From Peptococcaceae bacterium BRH_c23 (GTDB lineage: Bacteria > Bacillota_B > Desulfitobacteriia > Desulfitobacteriales > Desulfitobacteriaceae), in NCBI GenBank assembly GCA_000961805.1, contig LADV01000130.1, positions 4,041-68,040 of the forward strand: 64,000 bases of DNA, given 5' to 3'. Positions 16,044 to 26,839 of the stretch are shown one piece after another. The notes under the pieces are model-generated. The model was given only the letters and a program-made list of their open reading frames with translations. It made no database searches and was not told where the DNA came from. The first letter of the stretch is position 1; every line of letters begins with the position of its first letter. Both the position numbers and the translations under genes were made by a program.

Positions 16044-17936
16044 ATGATCGAGTGCAGTATTAACAATATGACCAAATATTATGGTGCTAATAAAATATTT
16101 CAGAACATATCCTTTGATTTAAAAACTGGAGAAAGAATCGGTTTGATTGGACAAAATGGTGGTGGTAAAACGACCATTTTAAAAATGATCACGGGGGTTG
16201 AGGATTACCAAGAGGGTACTATAGCCATTCGGAAAGACGCGAGAGTCGGCTATCTCAATCAAATGCCTGTTTTTGCGGCTAGTGCAACCACAATTCAAGT
16301 TATAGAACTTGCTTTTAAACCTGTTTTTAAGCTTAAGCAAGAGATGAAGGCTCTAGAAGAAAGGCTCGAGCAACTTCAAGGAGATGCTTTAGAAAAAGTG
16401 ATTCAAAGCTATGGGCTTTTAACGGAGCAATTTGAAACCCTTGGTGGGTATGACATAGAAACGAGAATTAGTAAAGTAACAGAAGGTCTTCAAATTACAG
16501 ACCTTTTAAAAGCAATGCCCTTCGAGCAATTGAGTGGCGGAGAAAAAACAAGGGTTATGTTAGCTAAAATCCTTTTGGAAGAGCCAGATATTTTATTACT
16601 GGATGAACCCTCCAATCATTTGGATTTAGAAGCGATTGAATGGTTAGAAGGTTTTTTAAAGGAGTACAAGGGATCTGTGCTTGTGGTATCTCATGATCGG
16701 TATTTTCTAGACAGCGTTGTCCATAAGGTTGTGGAGCTGGAATTTAACCGGGCTGTACCTTACCTTGGCAATTACAGCTATTATGTTGTAGAAAAGGAAC
16801 GTCGCTTCTTAATCGATTATAAGATGTATCAAAATCAACAAAAGAAGATCGAAAATATGGAGCGACAAATTGAGAGATACCGGATTTGGGGTGTCATGAG
16901 AGACAGCGATAAAATGTTCAGGCGTGCTAAAGAATTAGAAAAACGACTAGAAAAGATAGAAACATTGGATCGACCTATTTTTGAAAAGAGAAAGGTTCGA
17001 CTCGATGCTCAGGCAAGCGGTCGAACAGGGAAAAAGGTCCTTGAAACAGAAGGACTTGCCAAACAATTCGGGGATAAAAGTTTGCTGCATGACGTTAAAC
17101 TTACTGTTTTTTATCAAAACAGTGTCTGTATAGTAGGGAGTAATGGCAGTGGCAAAACAACCTTGTTGAAAATGATTCTTAATGAATTAGAACCAGATGC
17201 TGGTTCGATAAAACTAGGCTCACGAGTGAAAATCGGGTATCTACCTCAGAACGTGGTCTATGAAGATGAAGAGCTGACAGTTCTAGAGTATTTTACACAG
17301 TTACATGAGTTGACCTTAGGAGAAGCAAGATCTCAATTAGCAAAAGCTTTATTTATGAAGGAAGACGTTAATAAGAAGATAAAATCATTATCGGGTGGAG
17401 AAAAAAGCAGGTTGAAGCTTTGCTCGTTGACATTTGAAAAGGTGAATTTTATGATTTTGGATGAGCCAACCAATCATTTGGACATTGATTCTAGGGAAGT
17501 CTTAGAAGAAACCCTAATTCAATTTGATGGGACGATACTTTTTGTTTCTCATGATCGTTATTTTATTAATAAAGTGGCGGATAAGATGATGGCGATTCAG
17601 AATAAAGGGATCAAAGTCTATCACGGTGATTACAGCTATTATCTAGAAGAACATAAAAAAGAAATGGGAGAAATTAAGGTAGCAGCCTCAAGTTTGGCAA
17701 CTAAGGAGATTAAGAAAAGGGTGGCATCCCAGCAACCTAAGAGGATTAATCTTAAAAAACTAGAGCTCCTTGAAGAAGAGATTGAACAATATGAAGGTAA
17801 GATTAAAATGATTGACAGGAAAATGATGGAGTTTGGTCTGGATGCCAATCGTTTAAACGAGCTATTTCAAGAAAAGGAAGCTCAGGAGAAAAAGCTGGAA
17901 AAGTGTTTTGAGCAATGGGAAGCATATCAAGAATAG
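16044..17936 (+). CDS. ABC-F family ATPase (ribosome-associated)
   Basis: About 630 residues with two ABC domains and no membrane segment. Walker A motifs are GQNGGGKTT (near 38) and GSNGSGKTT (near 375). The signatures are LSGGEKTRV and LSGGEKSRLK, and the Walker B motifs end in DEPSNHLD and DEPTNHLD. The inter-domain linker is charged and helical (about 240-310), and a C-terminal coiled coil covers about 560-630. ABC-F proteins bind the ribosomal E site; members act in translation rescue or antibiotic protection, and the subfamily is not decided here. ATG 16044 is preferred to a TTG at 16026. The first Walker A has GGGKT where GSGKT is usual, a tolerated change. Confidence 0.9.
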   Translation: MIECSINNMTKYYGANKIFQNISFDLKTGERIGLIGQNGGGKTTILKMITGVEDYQEGTIAIRKDARVGYLNQMPVFAASATTIQVIELAFKPVFKLKQEMKALEERLEQLQGDALEKVIQSYGLLTEQFETLGGYDIETRISKVTEGLQITDLLKAMPFEQLSGGEKTRVMLAKILLEEPDILLLDEPSNHLDLEAIEWLEGFLKEYKGSVLVVSHDRYFLDSVVHKVVELEFNRAVPYLGNYSYYVVEKERRFLIDYKMYQNQQKKIENMERQIERYRIWGVMRDSDKMFRRAKELEKRLEKIETLDRPIFEKRKVRLDAQASGRTGKKVLETEGLAKQFGDKSLLHDVKLTVFYQNSVCIVGSNGSGKTTLLKMILNELEPDAGSIKLGSRVKIGYLPQNVVYEDEELTVLEYFTQLHELTLGEARSQLAKALFMKEDVNKKIKSLSGGEKSRLKLCSLTFEKVNFMILDEPTNHLDIDSREVLEETLIQFDGTILFVSHDRYFINKVADKMMAIQNKGIKVYHGDYSYYLEEHKKEMGEIKVAASSLATKEIKKRVASQQPKRINLKKLELLEEEIEQYEGKIKMIDRKMMEFGLDANRLNELFQEKEAQEKKLEKCFEQWEAYQE

Positions 17937-18011
17937 CTACAATCCTGCTCGGAGAACCACAATAGATATATTTTTGAGCCTAGATTTTGGTATAATGAAA
18001 GATGCTTGTAA

Positions 18012-18308
18012 ATGGGCTACTCTGTTTATTCCGATAGTAGTGGTTCTCCTAGAGAACGACTTTTCACGTTCCTACTAGTGATCGCGACCTACGTCATCTT
18101 AGGATTAATTTTTGGCTTGATAGAAAAAAGTAAACCAGGGCTGTCGTGGGTTAGTCTCAGTGCACCGGCAGTTATTATCTTAGTGCTATATTCCTTTAAG
18201 GAGCTAACTCTAATTGAGCTTACTATTTTATTTGCGTGTCTAACGGTAGGATCTTCTTGGTTAGGGTCCTTCTTGAGCGAACGATTAAGACCTAAAAAAT
18301 TTAATTAA
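18012..18308 (+). CDS. Small membrane protein of unknown function
   Basis: 98 residues with three hydrophobic segments (about 16-37, 47-62 and 70-88), a basic C-terminus RLRPKKFN and a polar, serine-rich N-terminus. I do not recognise the family. A TATAAT lies at 17991, so the leader would be very short, and no clear ribosome binding site precedes the ATG. It follows the ABC-F gene by 75 nt. Confidence 0.55.
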   Translation: MGYSVYSDSSGSPRERLFTFLLVIATYVILGLIFGLIEKSKPGLSWVSLSAPAVIILVLYSFKELTLIELTILFACLTVGSSWLGSFLSERLRPKKFN

Positions 18309-18664
18309 AAGCAAATTTAGGTTTGGTTTGTGTAGTGGAGAGTGGGAATTGTCCCCGGGCTAGTTTCCTTGGGCTAAGGGCATAAAATAATGAAGTTATA
18401 AGTCACCAAGGCTAGAGGGGTAGAAACTTTCTAGCCTTGGTGACTTATAACTGGATAATCATATGTTGATCATAAGTTCCATATCGACAAATAGGTAGGG
18501 TATTTAAATATTCTATTGGTGAGGATAAGTGGGCATCGCTGCATTAGAAGGGGCGGTCTTTTGTTAACTCCTTTAAAAAAAAAATTAACTTAAATCAAAG
18601 GAGAAACCCTTATGAAATAGAATATAATCACAGAGGAAGAAAATATTGTAAAGAGGCTGGAACT
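18309..18664. other. Intergenic region with a 23-bp perfect inverted repeat
   Basis: No gene. Arms 18394-18416 and 18430-18452 are exact reverse complements of 23 nt (AGTTATAAGTCACCAAGGC...) around a 13-nt loop. There is no T-run on either side, so a simple terminator is unlikely. A TATAAT at 18623 may belong to the glgB promoter. Confidence 0.8.
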
Positions 18665-20551
18665 ATGGATAGTGAGCGGTTTTTAAGTATTGAAGAACTA
18701 TATCTTTTTAACAGCGGGGAGCTGTATAAGAGTTATACGAAGTTTGGTGCTCATAGCATTGCAGACGGCGATTTGCTAGGAACGTTCTTTGCAGTTTGGG
18801 TTCCAGATGCCGAGGCTGTGTCTGTCGTAGGGGATTTTAATCACTGGTCTGCTAAGCAAAATCCAATGACTAAAGTCGGTAATACGGGTGTGTGGACACT
18901 CTTCATTGCGGAGATTCTTCTGGGACAATTATATAAATACTCAATTCAGGTAAAGGGTGGAGAAGTACTCTTGAAGTCTGATCCCTTCGCCTTCTACTCT
19001 GAGCTACGGCCTTTAACAGCTTCTAAGGTCTATTCTCTAGAAGGCTATAATTGGCTAGATCAGGAATGGATTTCTCAAAGAGAAACAAGTTATCGGCAAG
19101 AGAAGCCGATCTTAATTTACGAGGTCCATTTGGGTTCCTGGCGTAGGAAAGAGGATGGGGGCTTTTACAACTGGCAGGACTTCGCTGAGGAATTGTTAAA
19201 TTATGTTTTGGATATGGGTTACACCCATATCGAGCTGATGCCGATTATGGAGCACCCTTATGATGGTTCTTGGGGATATCAAGTGACAGGGTATTATTCC
19301 TGCACCAGCCGATATGGAACACCTCAGGAGTTTATGTATTTTGTTGATCGTTGTCATCAAGCAGGCATCGGAGTGATTTTGGATTGGGTACCAGGGCATT
19401 TTGTTAAAGATGCCCATGGCTTGGGACGATTCAATGGGACGCCAGTCTTTGAAAAGGACGAACATGGACAATGGGGAACCTATAATTTTAATTTTGCTAA
19501 AACAGAAGTATGGAGTTTTCTGATTTCCAATGCCCTTTTCTGGCTGGAAGCCTATCATCTTGACGGACTCCGAGTGGATGGAGTCAGTAGCATGCTCTAT
19601 CTAGATTATGAACAAGGAAAGCCTTGGGAACGCAATATCTATGGAGGACGGGAAAACTTGCAGGCCATGGCTTTTATGCAACGACTCAATGAGGTTGTGT
19701 TTCGAGCCTATCCAGGAGTCCTCATGATTGCGGAAGAAGCGACCGATTGGCCACTCGTTACTTCCCCTACCTATCTCAAAGGACTGGGTTATAACTATAA
19801 GTGGAATATGGGTTGGATGAATGACACATTACGCTATATGCAACTTGAGTTTTCACGTCGGAAAGACCATCATAGTCTATTAACCTTCTCCTTGACCTAT
19901 GCTTTTTCGGAAAATTTTGTCTTGCCACTTTCACATGATGAAGTTGTTCACGGTAAGCTGTCACTGTTAGATAAAATGCCCGGTGATTATTGGCAGAAAT
20001 TTGCAGGATTAAGGGCACTATTGGGGTACTTTATGGGTCATCCAGGCAAGAAGTTGATGTTTATGGGAGGAGAGTTTGCTCAGTTCATAGAGTGGCGTTA
20101 TGACGCAGAACTCGATTGGCTCCTTTTGGATTATGAGATGCATAAACACTATCAAGACTATGTGAGGAACCTCAATAAACTCTATCAACGAGAAAGGGCA
20201 TTGTGGGAAAACGACCATGATTGGTCGGGGTTTGAATGGATGGACGCCGATAACCAGGAGCAAAGTATTCTCGTTTTCTGCCGTCGGGCAAAGAATCCTG
20301 ATGATTTTCTGATTGTGCTGATTAATCTACAGCCTAGTTGTTATGAGAACTTTCGAATAGGGGTTCCTAAACAGGGAGTTTATCAGGAGATTTTTAATTC
20401 TGACCAGGAGATCTATGGCGGTTCAAACCAGCTAAATTCTTCAGCGCTCGTTGCCGAGAAGGTTGCTTGGCGTGGACAAGCCTTTTCTTTAAGAATTACT
20501 GTCCCGCCCTTAGCAATCGTCATATTTAGTCCAAGTAAAAATATAAATTAG
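18665..20551 (+). CDS. glgB: 1,4-alpha-glucan branching enzyme
   Basis: 628 residues. A CBM48-type N-terminal module (about 25-120, with AVSVVGDFNHW) precedes the GH13 barrel. Conserved regions are DWVPGHF, LRVDGVSSMLYLD (nucleophile Asp), IAEEATDWP (acid/base Glu) and PLSHDEVVHGK (transition-state Asp). It makes the alpha-1,6 branches of glycogen. It is the first gene of the glycogen cluster, 9 nt before glgP. The length and absence of the extra N1 module fit the short type of GlgB. Confidence 0.95.
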   Translation: MDSERFLSIEELYLFNSGELYKSYTKFGAHSIADGDLLGTFFAVWVPDAEAVSVVGDFNHWSAKQNPMTKVGNTGVWTLFIAEILLGQLYKYSIQVKGGEVLLKSDPFAFYSELRPLTASKVYSLEGYNWLDQEWISQRETSYRQEKPILIYEVHLGSWRRKEDGGFYNWQDFAEELLNYVLDMGYTHIELMPIMEHPYDGSWGYQVTGYYSCTSRYGTPQEFMYFVDRCHQAGIGVILDWVPGHFVKDAHGLGRFNGTPVFEKDEHGQWGTYNFNFAKTEVWSFLISNALFWLEAYHLDGLRVDGVSSMLYLDYEQGKPWERNIYGGRENLQAMAFMQRLNEVVFRAYPGVLMIAEEATDWPLVTSPTYLKGLGYNYKWNMGWMNDTLRYMQLEFSRRKDHHSLLTFSLTYAFSENFVLPLSHDEVVHGKLSLLDKMPGDYWQKFAGLRALLGYFMGHPGKKLMFMGGEFAQFIEWRYDAELDWLLLDYEMHKHYQDYVRNLNKLYQRERALWENDHDWSGFEWMDADNQEQSILVFCRRAKNPDDFLIVLINLQPSCYENFRIGVPKQGVYQEIFNSDQEIYGGSNQLNSSALVAEKVAWRGQAFSLRITVPPLAIVIFSPSKNIN

Positions 20552-20560
20552 ACAGGGGCC

Positions 20561-22990
20561 GTGGCATTGTTCGCAGATAAAGAGAGTTTTAAACAAGCTT
20601 ACCTCACCAAAATTAGGGAAACAGAAGGGATTACCCTGGATGAAGGTACGCTACGGACTAAATATAAAACCTTGGTCCTGCTGCTTAAAGAAGAAATGAG
20701 TTTTAACCGGGCTCCAATGAAGAGCTCAGTAACCCCAACAAAACAAGTCTATTATTTTTCCATGGAGTTTCTGATCGGTAAACTTCTCCATTATTATTTG
20801 GTTAATCTGGACATTGAGCAAATGGTACGGGAAGGCTTAGAGGATCTGATGATTAACTTGGATGATTTATTAATGCAAGAAGTGGATCCGGGTTTAGGAA
20901 ACGGCGGTTTAGGTAGATTGGCGGCCTGTTTTTTAGACTCTATAGCTTTTTTGGGAATAGCAGGGCACGGTAACGGAATCCGCTATAAGTATGGCTTGTT
21001 TGAGCAAAAGATTCGAGAGGGTGCCCAGATTGAGGTTGCGGATAATTGGTTAAAAAATGGTTACCCCTGGGAAATACCTAGACCTGATAAGAGCGTGATT
21101 GTTAAATTTAAGGGCAATGTTAGAACGGAATGTGTTCAAGGGAAATTAATGTTTTATCATGAAAACTATGAGCCTGTCTTAGCGGTTCCCTATGATATTC
21201 CGGTCATGAGCTATGATAATCTAGCCAATATCAATAATCTGAGATTATGGAGCGCGGAACCGTTATGTCATGAGTTGGATTTTGCTTGTTTCAACCGCGG
21301 TGAGTTTGAACAGGCCGTTAGTCTAAAGTCAGAGGTCGAAGCCATTTCCTATATTCTTTATCCTGATGACAACAGTCGCTCAGGTAAGGAACTTAGACTA
21401 AAGCAGGAGTATTTTTTTGTAGCCGCTGGATTAGGGTCGATCATGCGAAGCTATAAAAAGCGCAATCAAACACTAGCTGATTTTTCACGGTGGGTGGCCG
21501 TTCATATCAATGACACTCATCCGGTGCTTTGTATTCCCGAATTAATGCGCATCCTGATTGATGAAGAAGGCCTAGGCTGGGACCAAGCTTGGAACATAAC
21601 CGTCAACACCATGTCCTTTACCAATCATACCATTATGCCGGAAGCTATGGAAAAGTGGCCGATTGAGTTATTTAAAGGACTTTTGCCGAGAATTTACATG
21701 ATAATTGAAGAGATCGATCGAGAATTTAAAGCGCGCTTGGCGAAGAGGTTCTTAGACGACTGGAGATTCATCCAGACTACGCAGATTATCAAAGATGGAC
21801 AAGTTTACATGGCAAATTTAGCAGTAATCGGTAGCTCTTCAGTCAACGGAGTTGCGGCTTTGCATACAGAAATTTTAAAGCAGCAAGTCTTTAAAGACTA
21901 TTACCGTATTTTTGGCTATAAGTTCAGTAATAAGACCAATGGTGTCAACCATCGAAGGTTTCTCTTGGCTTCTAACCCAGGCTTGTCTGAGCTAATTACG
22001 GAGGCAATAGGCCCAGATTGGAAAAAGAAAGCTGAGGAACTTAATCAATTACAGGTTTTTAAAGATGATGCTAGTTTCTTGGCAAAGCTCGCTAAGGTAA
22101 AGTATCTCAATAAATGCCAATTGGCTAAGAGAGTTATGGAGACACAAGGCTTGGAACTTGACCCATTATCAGTCTTCGATGTTCAGGTCAAGAGAATCCA
22201 TGCCTATAAACGACAACTTCTCAACATTTTAAAAATTATGTACTTGTATAACCAAGCCATCAATGACCCGAATTCAGTGGTTAGTTCGCAGACCTTTATT
22301 TTTGGTGGCAAAGCAGCACCTGGTTATCATTATGCTAAGACTATTATTAAACTCATCAACACACTAGCTAACAAAATCAATCGGGATCCAAGTGTCAATC
22401 AAAAGCTCAAGGTTGCCTTCCTAGAGAATTTCAATGTATCCCTTGGCGAATTGATTTATCCGGCGGCTGACATTAGCGAGCAAATCTCCACGGCCAGTAA
22501 AGAAGCCTCTGGTACAGGAAATATGAAATTCATGATGAATGGTGCCATTACAATTGGTACCCTAGATGGTGCTAATCTAGAAATCAAAGAAGCCGTAGGA
22601 GAGGATAATATCTCTATCTTTGGACTTACGGTAGCTGAAGTCTTGAACTACTCTAGCGAAGGGGGCTATAAGTCCTGGGATCACTATTACTCCAACCCCG
22701 ACCTAAAACTTTGTGTTGATCAACTGGTCAATGGATTTTTTGAAACGGCGGGGGATGAATTTAGAGTTATATTTGATTCGCTTTTGATTTACAATGACGA
22801 GTTTTTTGTGCTTCAGGATTTTAATGCTTATATAGAAACCTATCAAAAACTTCAGCAGTTCTATGCCAGAAAAGACAACTGGTATAGCACATCATTAATC
22901 AATATTGCTAAAGCAGGGGTTTTTTCCAGCGATCGAACCATCAAAGAATATGCGGACCAAATCTGGAAGGTTAATACTCGGACCTTATAG
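20561..22990 (+). CDS. glgP: Glycogen/starch phosphorylase
   Basis: 809 residues, a typical bacterial GT35 phosphorylase. The PLP-binding region EASGTGNMKFMMNGAI with the Schiff-base lysine and the segment GTLDGANLEI lie near residues 650-670. FSMEFLIGKLL and VDPGLGNGGLGRLAACFLDS are also diagnostic. It releases glucose-1-phosphate from glycogen. The start is a GTG with CAGGGG just upstream. It sits between glgB and glgC, so breakdown and synthesis genes share one transcript. Confidence 0.96.
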   Translation: MALFADKESFKQAYLTKIRETEGITLDEGTLRTKYKTLVLLLKEEMSFNRAPMKSSVTPTKQVYYFSMEFLIGKLLHYYLVNLDIEQMVREGLEDLMINLDDLLMQEVDPGLGNGGLGRLAACFLDSIAFLGIAGHGNGIRYKYGLFEQKIREGAQIEVADNWLKNGYPWEIPRPDKSVIVKFKGNVRTECVQGKLMFYHENYEPVLAVPYDIPVMSYDNLANINNLRLWSAEPLCHELDFACFNRGEFEQAVSLKSEVEAISYILYPDDNSRSGKELRLKQEYFFVAAGLGSIMRSYKKRNQTLADFSRWVAVHINDTHPVLCIPELMRILIDEEGLGWDQAWNITVNTMSFTNHTIMPEAMEKWPIELFKGLLPRIYMIIEEIDREFKARLAKRFLDDWRFIQTTQIIKDGQVYMANLAVIGSSSVNGVAALHTEILKQQVFKDYYRIFGYKFSNKTNGVNHRRFLLASNPGLSELITEAIGPDWKKKAEELNQLQVFKDDASFLAKLAKVKYLNKCQLAKRVMETQGLELDPLSVFDVQVKRIHAYKRQLLNILKIMYLYNQAINDPNSVVSSQTFIFGGKAAPGYHYAKTIIKLINTLANKINRDPSVNQKLKVAFLENFNVSLGELIYPAADISEQISTASKEASGTGNMKFMMNGAITIGTLDGANLEIKEAVGEDNISIFGLTVAEVLNYSSEGGYKSWDHYYSNPDLKLCVDQLVNGFFETAGDEFRVIFDSLLIYNDEFFVLQDFNAYIETYQKLQQFYARKDNWYSTSLINIAKAGVFSSDRTIKEYADQIWKVNTRTL

Positions 22991-23058
22991 AAAAAGATCT
23001 AGAGAGTGGGTTTTCATAATTACTGTGGACAGGAGCAGAGGAGAGAAGGGGGAAAAGT

Positions 23059-24249
23059 ATGCAAAAGCAGGAGTGTATAGCGATGCTTTTGGCAGGAGGA
23101 CAGGGAAGTAGGCTAGGCGGTCTGACTCACAATATTGCGAAGCCTGCGGTTTCCTTTTGTGGTAAGTATCGAATTATCGACTTTAGTTTGAGTAATTGTG
23201 CCAATTCAAATATTAACACAGTCGGAGTCCTCACTCAGTATAAGCCGTATTTACTGAACTCCTATATCGGGTTGGGTTCTGCTTGGAATTTAGATAATCC
23301 CTTCGGTGGCGTGCATATTCTCCCACCCTATGTTGGAGATAATGAAGGGAGTTGGTATCAAGGAACCGCCAACGCGATTTACCAAAACCTTGATTTTATT
23401 AATTTCTACGATCCCAAATATGTCCTCATCATCTCTGGCGACCATATTTATAAGATGAATTATCTCTCAATGTTAAAGGATCACAAGGAGAACGGGTCAG
23501 ACATTACTGTCTCTACGATCGAAGTTCCCTGGGAGGAAGTTTCTCGGTTTGGAATAGTGACTATTGATCAAGAGGGCAAAGTAATCAAGTTTATGGAAAA
23601 ATTGCCAGATCCGGAGAGCAATTTAGCCTCGATGGGCATCTATATTTTTAACTGGTCAATCCTTAGACAGGCCTTAATAGATGATGCCCTGGATCCTCTA
23701 TCTGAAAACGATTTTGGAAAAAATATCATACCCAAACAGATAGAATTAGGGAAGAAGGTATTTGCTTATAACTTCCAGGGGTATTGGAGAGATGTCGGTA
23801 CGATAGAAAGTTACTATAATGCTAATATGGAGTCCTTAGACGGGGAAGACTCGATAGACCTATTTGATCCTGGGCAAAGGGTCTTTTCCAATGAAGATAT
23901 TTTACCTCCTCAATATATTGGTCCGACAGCCAAAATCCAAAATAGCCTGATCAGTAATGGCTGCGTGGTACTGGGACAGGTGAGTCACTCAATTTTAGCG
24001 CCGGGGACTTATGTTGGAGAAGGGTCTATTGTTGAGGATTCAATCTTACTCCCCCATGCTAAGGTTCATCGTGAAACGACGATTAATAAAACAATTATTG
24101 GCGAAGGTGCGAAAATTATGAGTCACTGCTCATTAGGGAGGGAACCAGGCCCTATTCCGCAACAGTCTGGAATTACAGTCCTAGAGGACCATTATGTGCT
24201 AGAGAAAGGCTCTGTCATCCAAGCGGGCAGCAATCTAAATGCATGTTAA
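23059..24249 (+). CDS. glgC: Glucose-1-phosphate adenylyltransferase, catalytic subunit
   Basis: 396 residues. The nucleotide-binding signature [15 protein letters not shown] is intact near the start; the segment [12 protein letters not shown] and the metal-binding [10 protein letters not shown] are also present. A C-terminal left-handed beta-helix carries hexad repeats. It makes ADP-glucose, the committed step of glycogen synthesis. GGGGGAAAAGT precedes the ATG. It pairs with the GlgD-like protein encoded 22 nt downstream. Confidence 0.95.
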   Translation: MQKQECIAMLLAGGQGSRLGGLTHNIAKPAVSFCGKYRIIDFSLSNCANSNINTVGVLTQYKPYLLNSYIGLGSAWNLDNPFGGVHILPPYVGDNEGSWYQGTANAIYQNLDFINFYDPKYVLIISGDHIYKMNYLSMLKDHKENGSDITVSTIEVPWEEVSRFGIVTIDQEGKVIKFMEKLPDPESNLASMGIYIFNWSILRQALIDDALDPLSENDFGKNIIPKQIELGKKVFAYNFQGYWRDVGTIESYYNANMESLDGEDSIDLFDPGQRVFSNEDILPPQYIGPTAKIQNSLISNGCVVLGQVSHSILAPGTYVGEGSIVEDSILLPHAKVHRETTINKTIIGEGAKIMSHCSLGREPGPIPQQSGITVLEDHYVLEKGSVIQAGSNLNAC

Positions 24250-24271
24250 GATAAACTAAGGGGGAAAGAAG

Positions 24272-25393
24272 ATGCATAATGCCATTGGTATCCTGTTTGG
24301 AAATAACAGTTCTGATATTTTGCAGGGGTTAGCGTTCCAACGATCAATAGCGGCGGTTCCCTTTGGAGGACGCTACCGTTTATTGGATTTTGCTCTCTCC
24401 AGCATGGTTAACTCTGGAATCAGGACGATTGGATTAGTGACCCCGCGCCATTATAGGTCGTTGCTTGATCACTTGGGGGCCGGAAAAGAATGGTTTCTGG
24501 ATCGGAAATCTGGCGGATTATTTATCTTACCTGGAGCAATTCAAGGGTTATCAGGACAAAGTGGAAAGTTTAGATTAAAAGACTTACAGCTTAATATTGA
24601 GTATCTGCAGAAAGAATTCTGTGAAAACATCATTATCAGCGGATGTAATCACGTTTTTAATATCAATTATCAAGCAGCTTTAGAGATACATGAGAGTAAG
24701 CGGGCGGATATCACTCTAATCTATAAAGAAAGCACAGATTCTGTGGCGATGGCGGGAAAAGAACACCTGATTATCGGAGATAACCAAGAAGTCCTTGATA
24801 TTCTGGGAAATGATACTGCAGAGACTAGTGGACAAACTCAGGCCTATTTTGTGGACATGTTAATTATCCGGCGCAAGCTGCTTTTAGAACTTATTGAAGG
24901 TTATAGATCGATTGAAACCGTGAACCTAATGGACGCTATTTATGAAAATATTCGTTCGCTTAAACTATTTGGGGTTCCTTTTAAGGGCTATTTTGGAACC
25001 GTAAATTCCGTCAAAGATTATTTCGACAGGAGTATGGAATTACTCAATCCAGAGATTCGCAAAGAAGTCTTAACAGGTCAGGATCAGATTCATACCAAAA
25101 TTGTGGACAATCCTCCGACTAAGCACGGTGCTCAGGCGAAGGTGTCAAACTCTTTAATTTCAAGTGGGTGTACTATCGAAGGAGAGGTCCATAATTCAAT
25201 TTTAGCTCGAGGTGTGATCGTAGAATCGGGAGCCGTAATTAGAAACTGTATTATTATGCAAAAGTGTAAAATTGAAGCCGAGGCTAGTTTGAATTATGTT
25301 ATTCTCGATAAGTTTGTTAAAGTTCATGCAGGCAATGTGTTGAAGGGAAACAAGAATACTCCCTTGGTCGTACTTAAAGGCTCATTAGTCTAA
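24272..25393 (+). CDS. glgD: Glucose-1-phosphate adenylyltransferase, regulatory subunit
   Basis: 373 residues homologous to GlgC, but the substrate-binding start reads GILFGNNSSDILQG instead of the GGxGxRL signature, and the catalytic SGDH becomes SGCNH. That is the pattern of GlgD, the non-catalytic partner in Firmicutes that modulates GlgC in a heterotetramer. The FGGRYRLLDFALS segment and the C-terminal beta-helix are kept. GGGGGAAAG precedes the ATG. Confidence 0.93.
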   Translation: MHNAIGILFGNNSSDILQGLAFQRSIAAVPFGGRYRLLDFALSSMVNSGIRTIGLVTPRHYRSLLDHLGAGKEWFLDRKSGGLFILPGAIQGLSGQSGKFRLKDLQLNIEYLQKEFCENIIISGCNHVFNINYQAALEIHESKRADITLIYKESTDSVAMAGKEHLIIGDNQEVLDILGNDTAETSGQTQAYFVDMLIIRRKLLLELIEGYRSIETVNLMDAIYENIRSLKLFGVPFKGYFGTVNSVKDYFDRSMELLNPEIRKEVLTGQDQIHTKIVDNPPTKHGAQAKVSNSLISSGCTIEGEVHNSILARGVIVESGAVIRNCIIMQKCKIEAEASLNYVILDKFVKVHAGNVLKGNKNTPLVVLKGSLV

Positions 25394-25414
25394 GATTGAG
25401 AGAAGAGGGATTAT

Positions 25415-26830
25415 ATGAAGATTGTATTTGCAATTGCGGAGGCAGATCCCTTTGTCAAAACTGGTGGTCTGGGTGAGGTTGGCGGTTCCCTTCCAAGTGC
25501 CTTGCAAAGACAAGGTGCTGACGTACGTGTTATTATGCCCAAGTATAGTGTTATCCCCGAACATTTCCGCAAAGAACTTAAACAGATTAATCGTTTTTCT
25601 GTCCCTTTGGCTTGGCGTCGACAATATTGCGGACTGGAAGAATTAACCTGTAAAGGTGTTCGTTATTACTTCATTGACAATGAGTATTATTTTAAGCGTG
25701 CCAATCTCTATGGAGAGTTTGACGAGGCAGAACGATTTGCTTTTTTTTCTCGGGCTGTGTTAGAAAGCCTCGTTCACATCCCGGAATTCAATCCGGACAT
25801 TATTCATTGTCATGATTGGCATACGGCTCTGATTCCTCTGATGCTCAAAGAGTTTTATACTAAGAGTCCCCTCTATTATTCGATTAACACCGTGTTCACC
25901 ATTCATAATCTGAAGTATCAAGGGATTTTCCCTAAAGAGGTTCTGACAGACGTGATCGGATTGGACGAAACCTTTTTTACAGAGGAGACTCTAGAATTTC
26001 ACGGTGCAGTTAACTTCATGAAAGCGGGTCTTCTCTATGCAGACTCGATTACAACGGTGAGTCCAACCTATGCTCAGGAAATACAAAATTCGTTTTACGG
26101 AGAGAAGCTGGAAGGGATTTTACAAAAACGCCAGGATTCTTTGGTTGGAATTCTCAATGGCATTGATTATGAGGTCTATAACCCTGATACGGATCCTTAT
26201 CTTGTTGCCTCACGAGCTAAAGACGACAATAAAAAGGATTTACAAGCTATTTTAGGGCTTCCTGTCCGAGGGGATCTACCCATCCTAGGGATGGTCAGCC
26301 GCTTGGTCGATCAGAAAGGACTGGATCTGCTCAGTTTCGTTATGGAAGAAATTCTGATGTTGGATGTCCAAATGGTGATCCTTGGGACAGGAGAACAATC
26401 TTATGAGCAGAAATTGCAAGGGTTTGCTGACAAATATCCTGAAAAAGTTGCATTCAGAAGAGAATTTAATGATCAATTAGCGCATAAAATTTATGCCGGG
26501 CTTGATAGTTTACTAATGCCTTCACGCTTTGAACCCTGTGGTATATCCCAAATGATTGCTATGCGTTATGGAACGATCCCGATCGTACGGGAAACGGGAG
26601 GGTTAAAAGACACGGTGATTCCTTATCAGGAATTGACAGGTGAAGGTAATGGCTTTAGTTTTGCAAACTATAATGCTCACGAATTATTGTTTGCTGTACA
26701 GCGGGCGGTTAGGCTCTATTACTCCGACCAATCAGCCTGGACTAAGTTGAGAGAAAGTGCCATGAAACGGGATTCAAGTTGGGCCCCATCTGCCTATGCA
26801 TATACTAAAATTTATGAGTCACTGTTATAA
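25415..26830 (+). CDS. glgA: Glycogen synthase (ADP-glucose type, GT5)
   Basis: 471 residues. The ADP-glucose-binding motif KTGGLGEVGGSLP lies near residue 15, HDWHTALIPL is conserved, and the C-terminal GT-B domain has MPSRFEPCGISQM with the catalytic region. It elongates glycogen from ADP-glucose. AGAAGAGGGA precedes the ATG. It closes the glgBPCDA block; a palindrome-rich insert separates it from the debranching gene. Confidence 0.95.
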   Translation: MKIVFAIAEADPFVKTGGLGEVGGSLPSALQRQGADVRVIMPKYSVIPEHFRKELKQINRFSVPLAWRRQYCGLEELTCKGVRYYFIDNEYYFKRANLYGEFDEAERFAFFSRAVLESLVHIPEFNPDIIHCHDWHTALIPLMLKEFYTKSPLYYSINTVFTIHNLKYQGIFPKEVLTDVIGLDETFFTEETLEFHGAVNFMKAGLLYADSITTVSPTYAQEIQNSFYGEKLEGILQKRQDSLVGILNGIDYEVYNPDTDPYLVASRAKDDNKKDLQAILGLPVRGDLPILGMVSRLVDQKGLDLLSFVMEEILMLDVQMVILGTGEQSYEQKLQGFADKYPEKVAFRREFNDQLAHKIYAGLDSLLMPSRFEPCGISQMIAMRYGTIPIVRETGGLKDTVIPYQELTGEGNGFSFANYNAHELLFAVQRAVRLYYSDQSAWTKLRESAMKRDSSWAPSAYAYTKIYESLL

Positions 26831-26839
26831 AGGGCGGCC

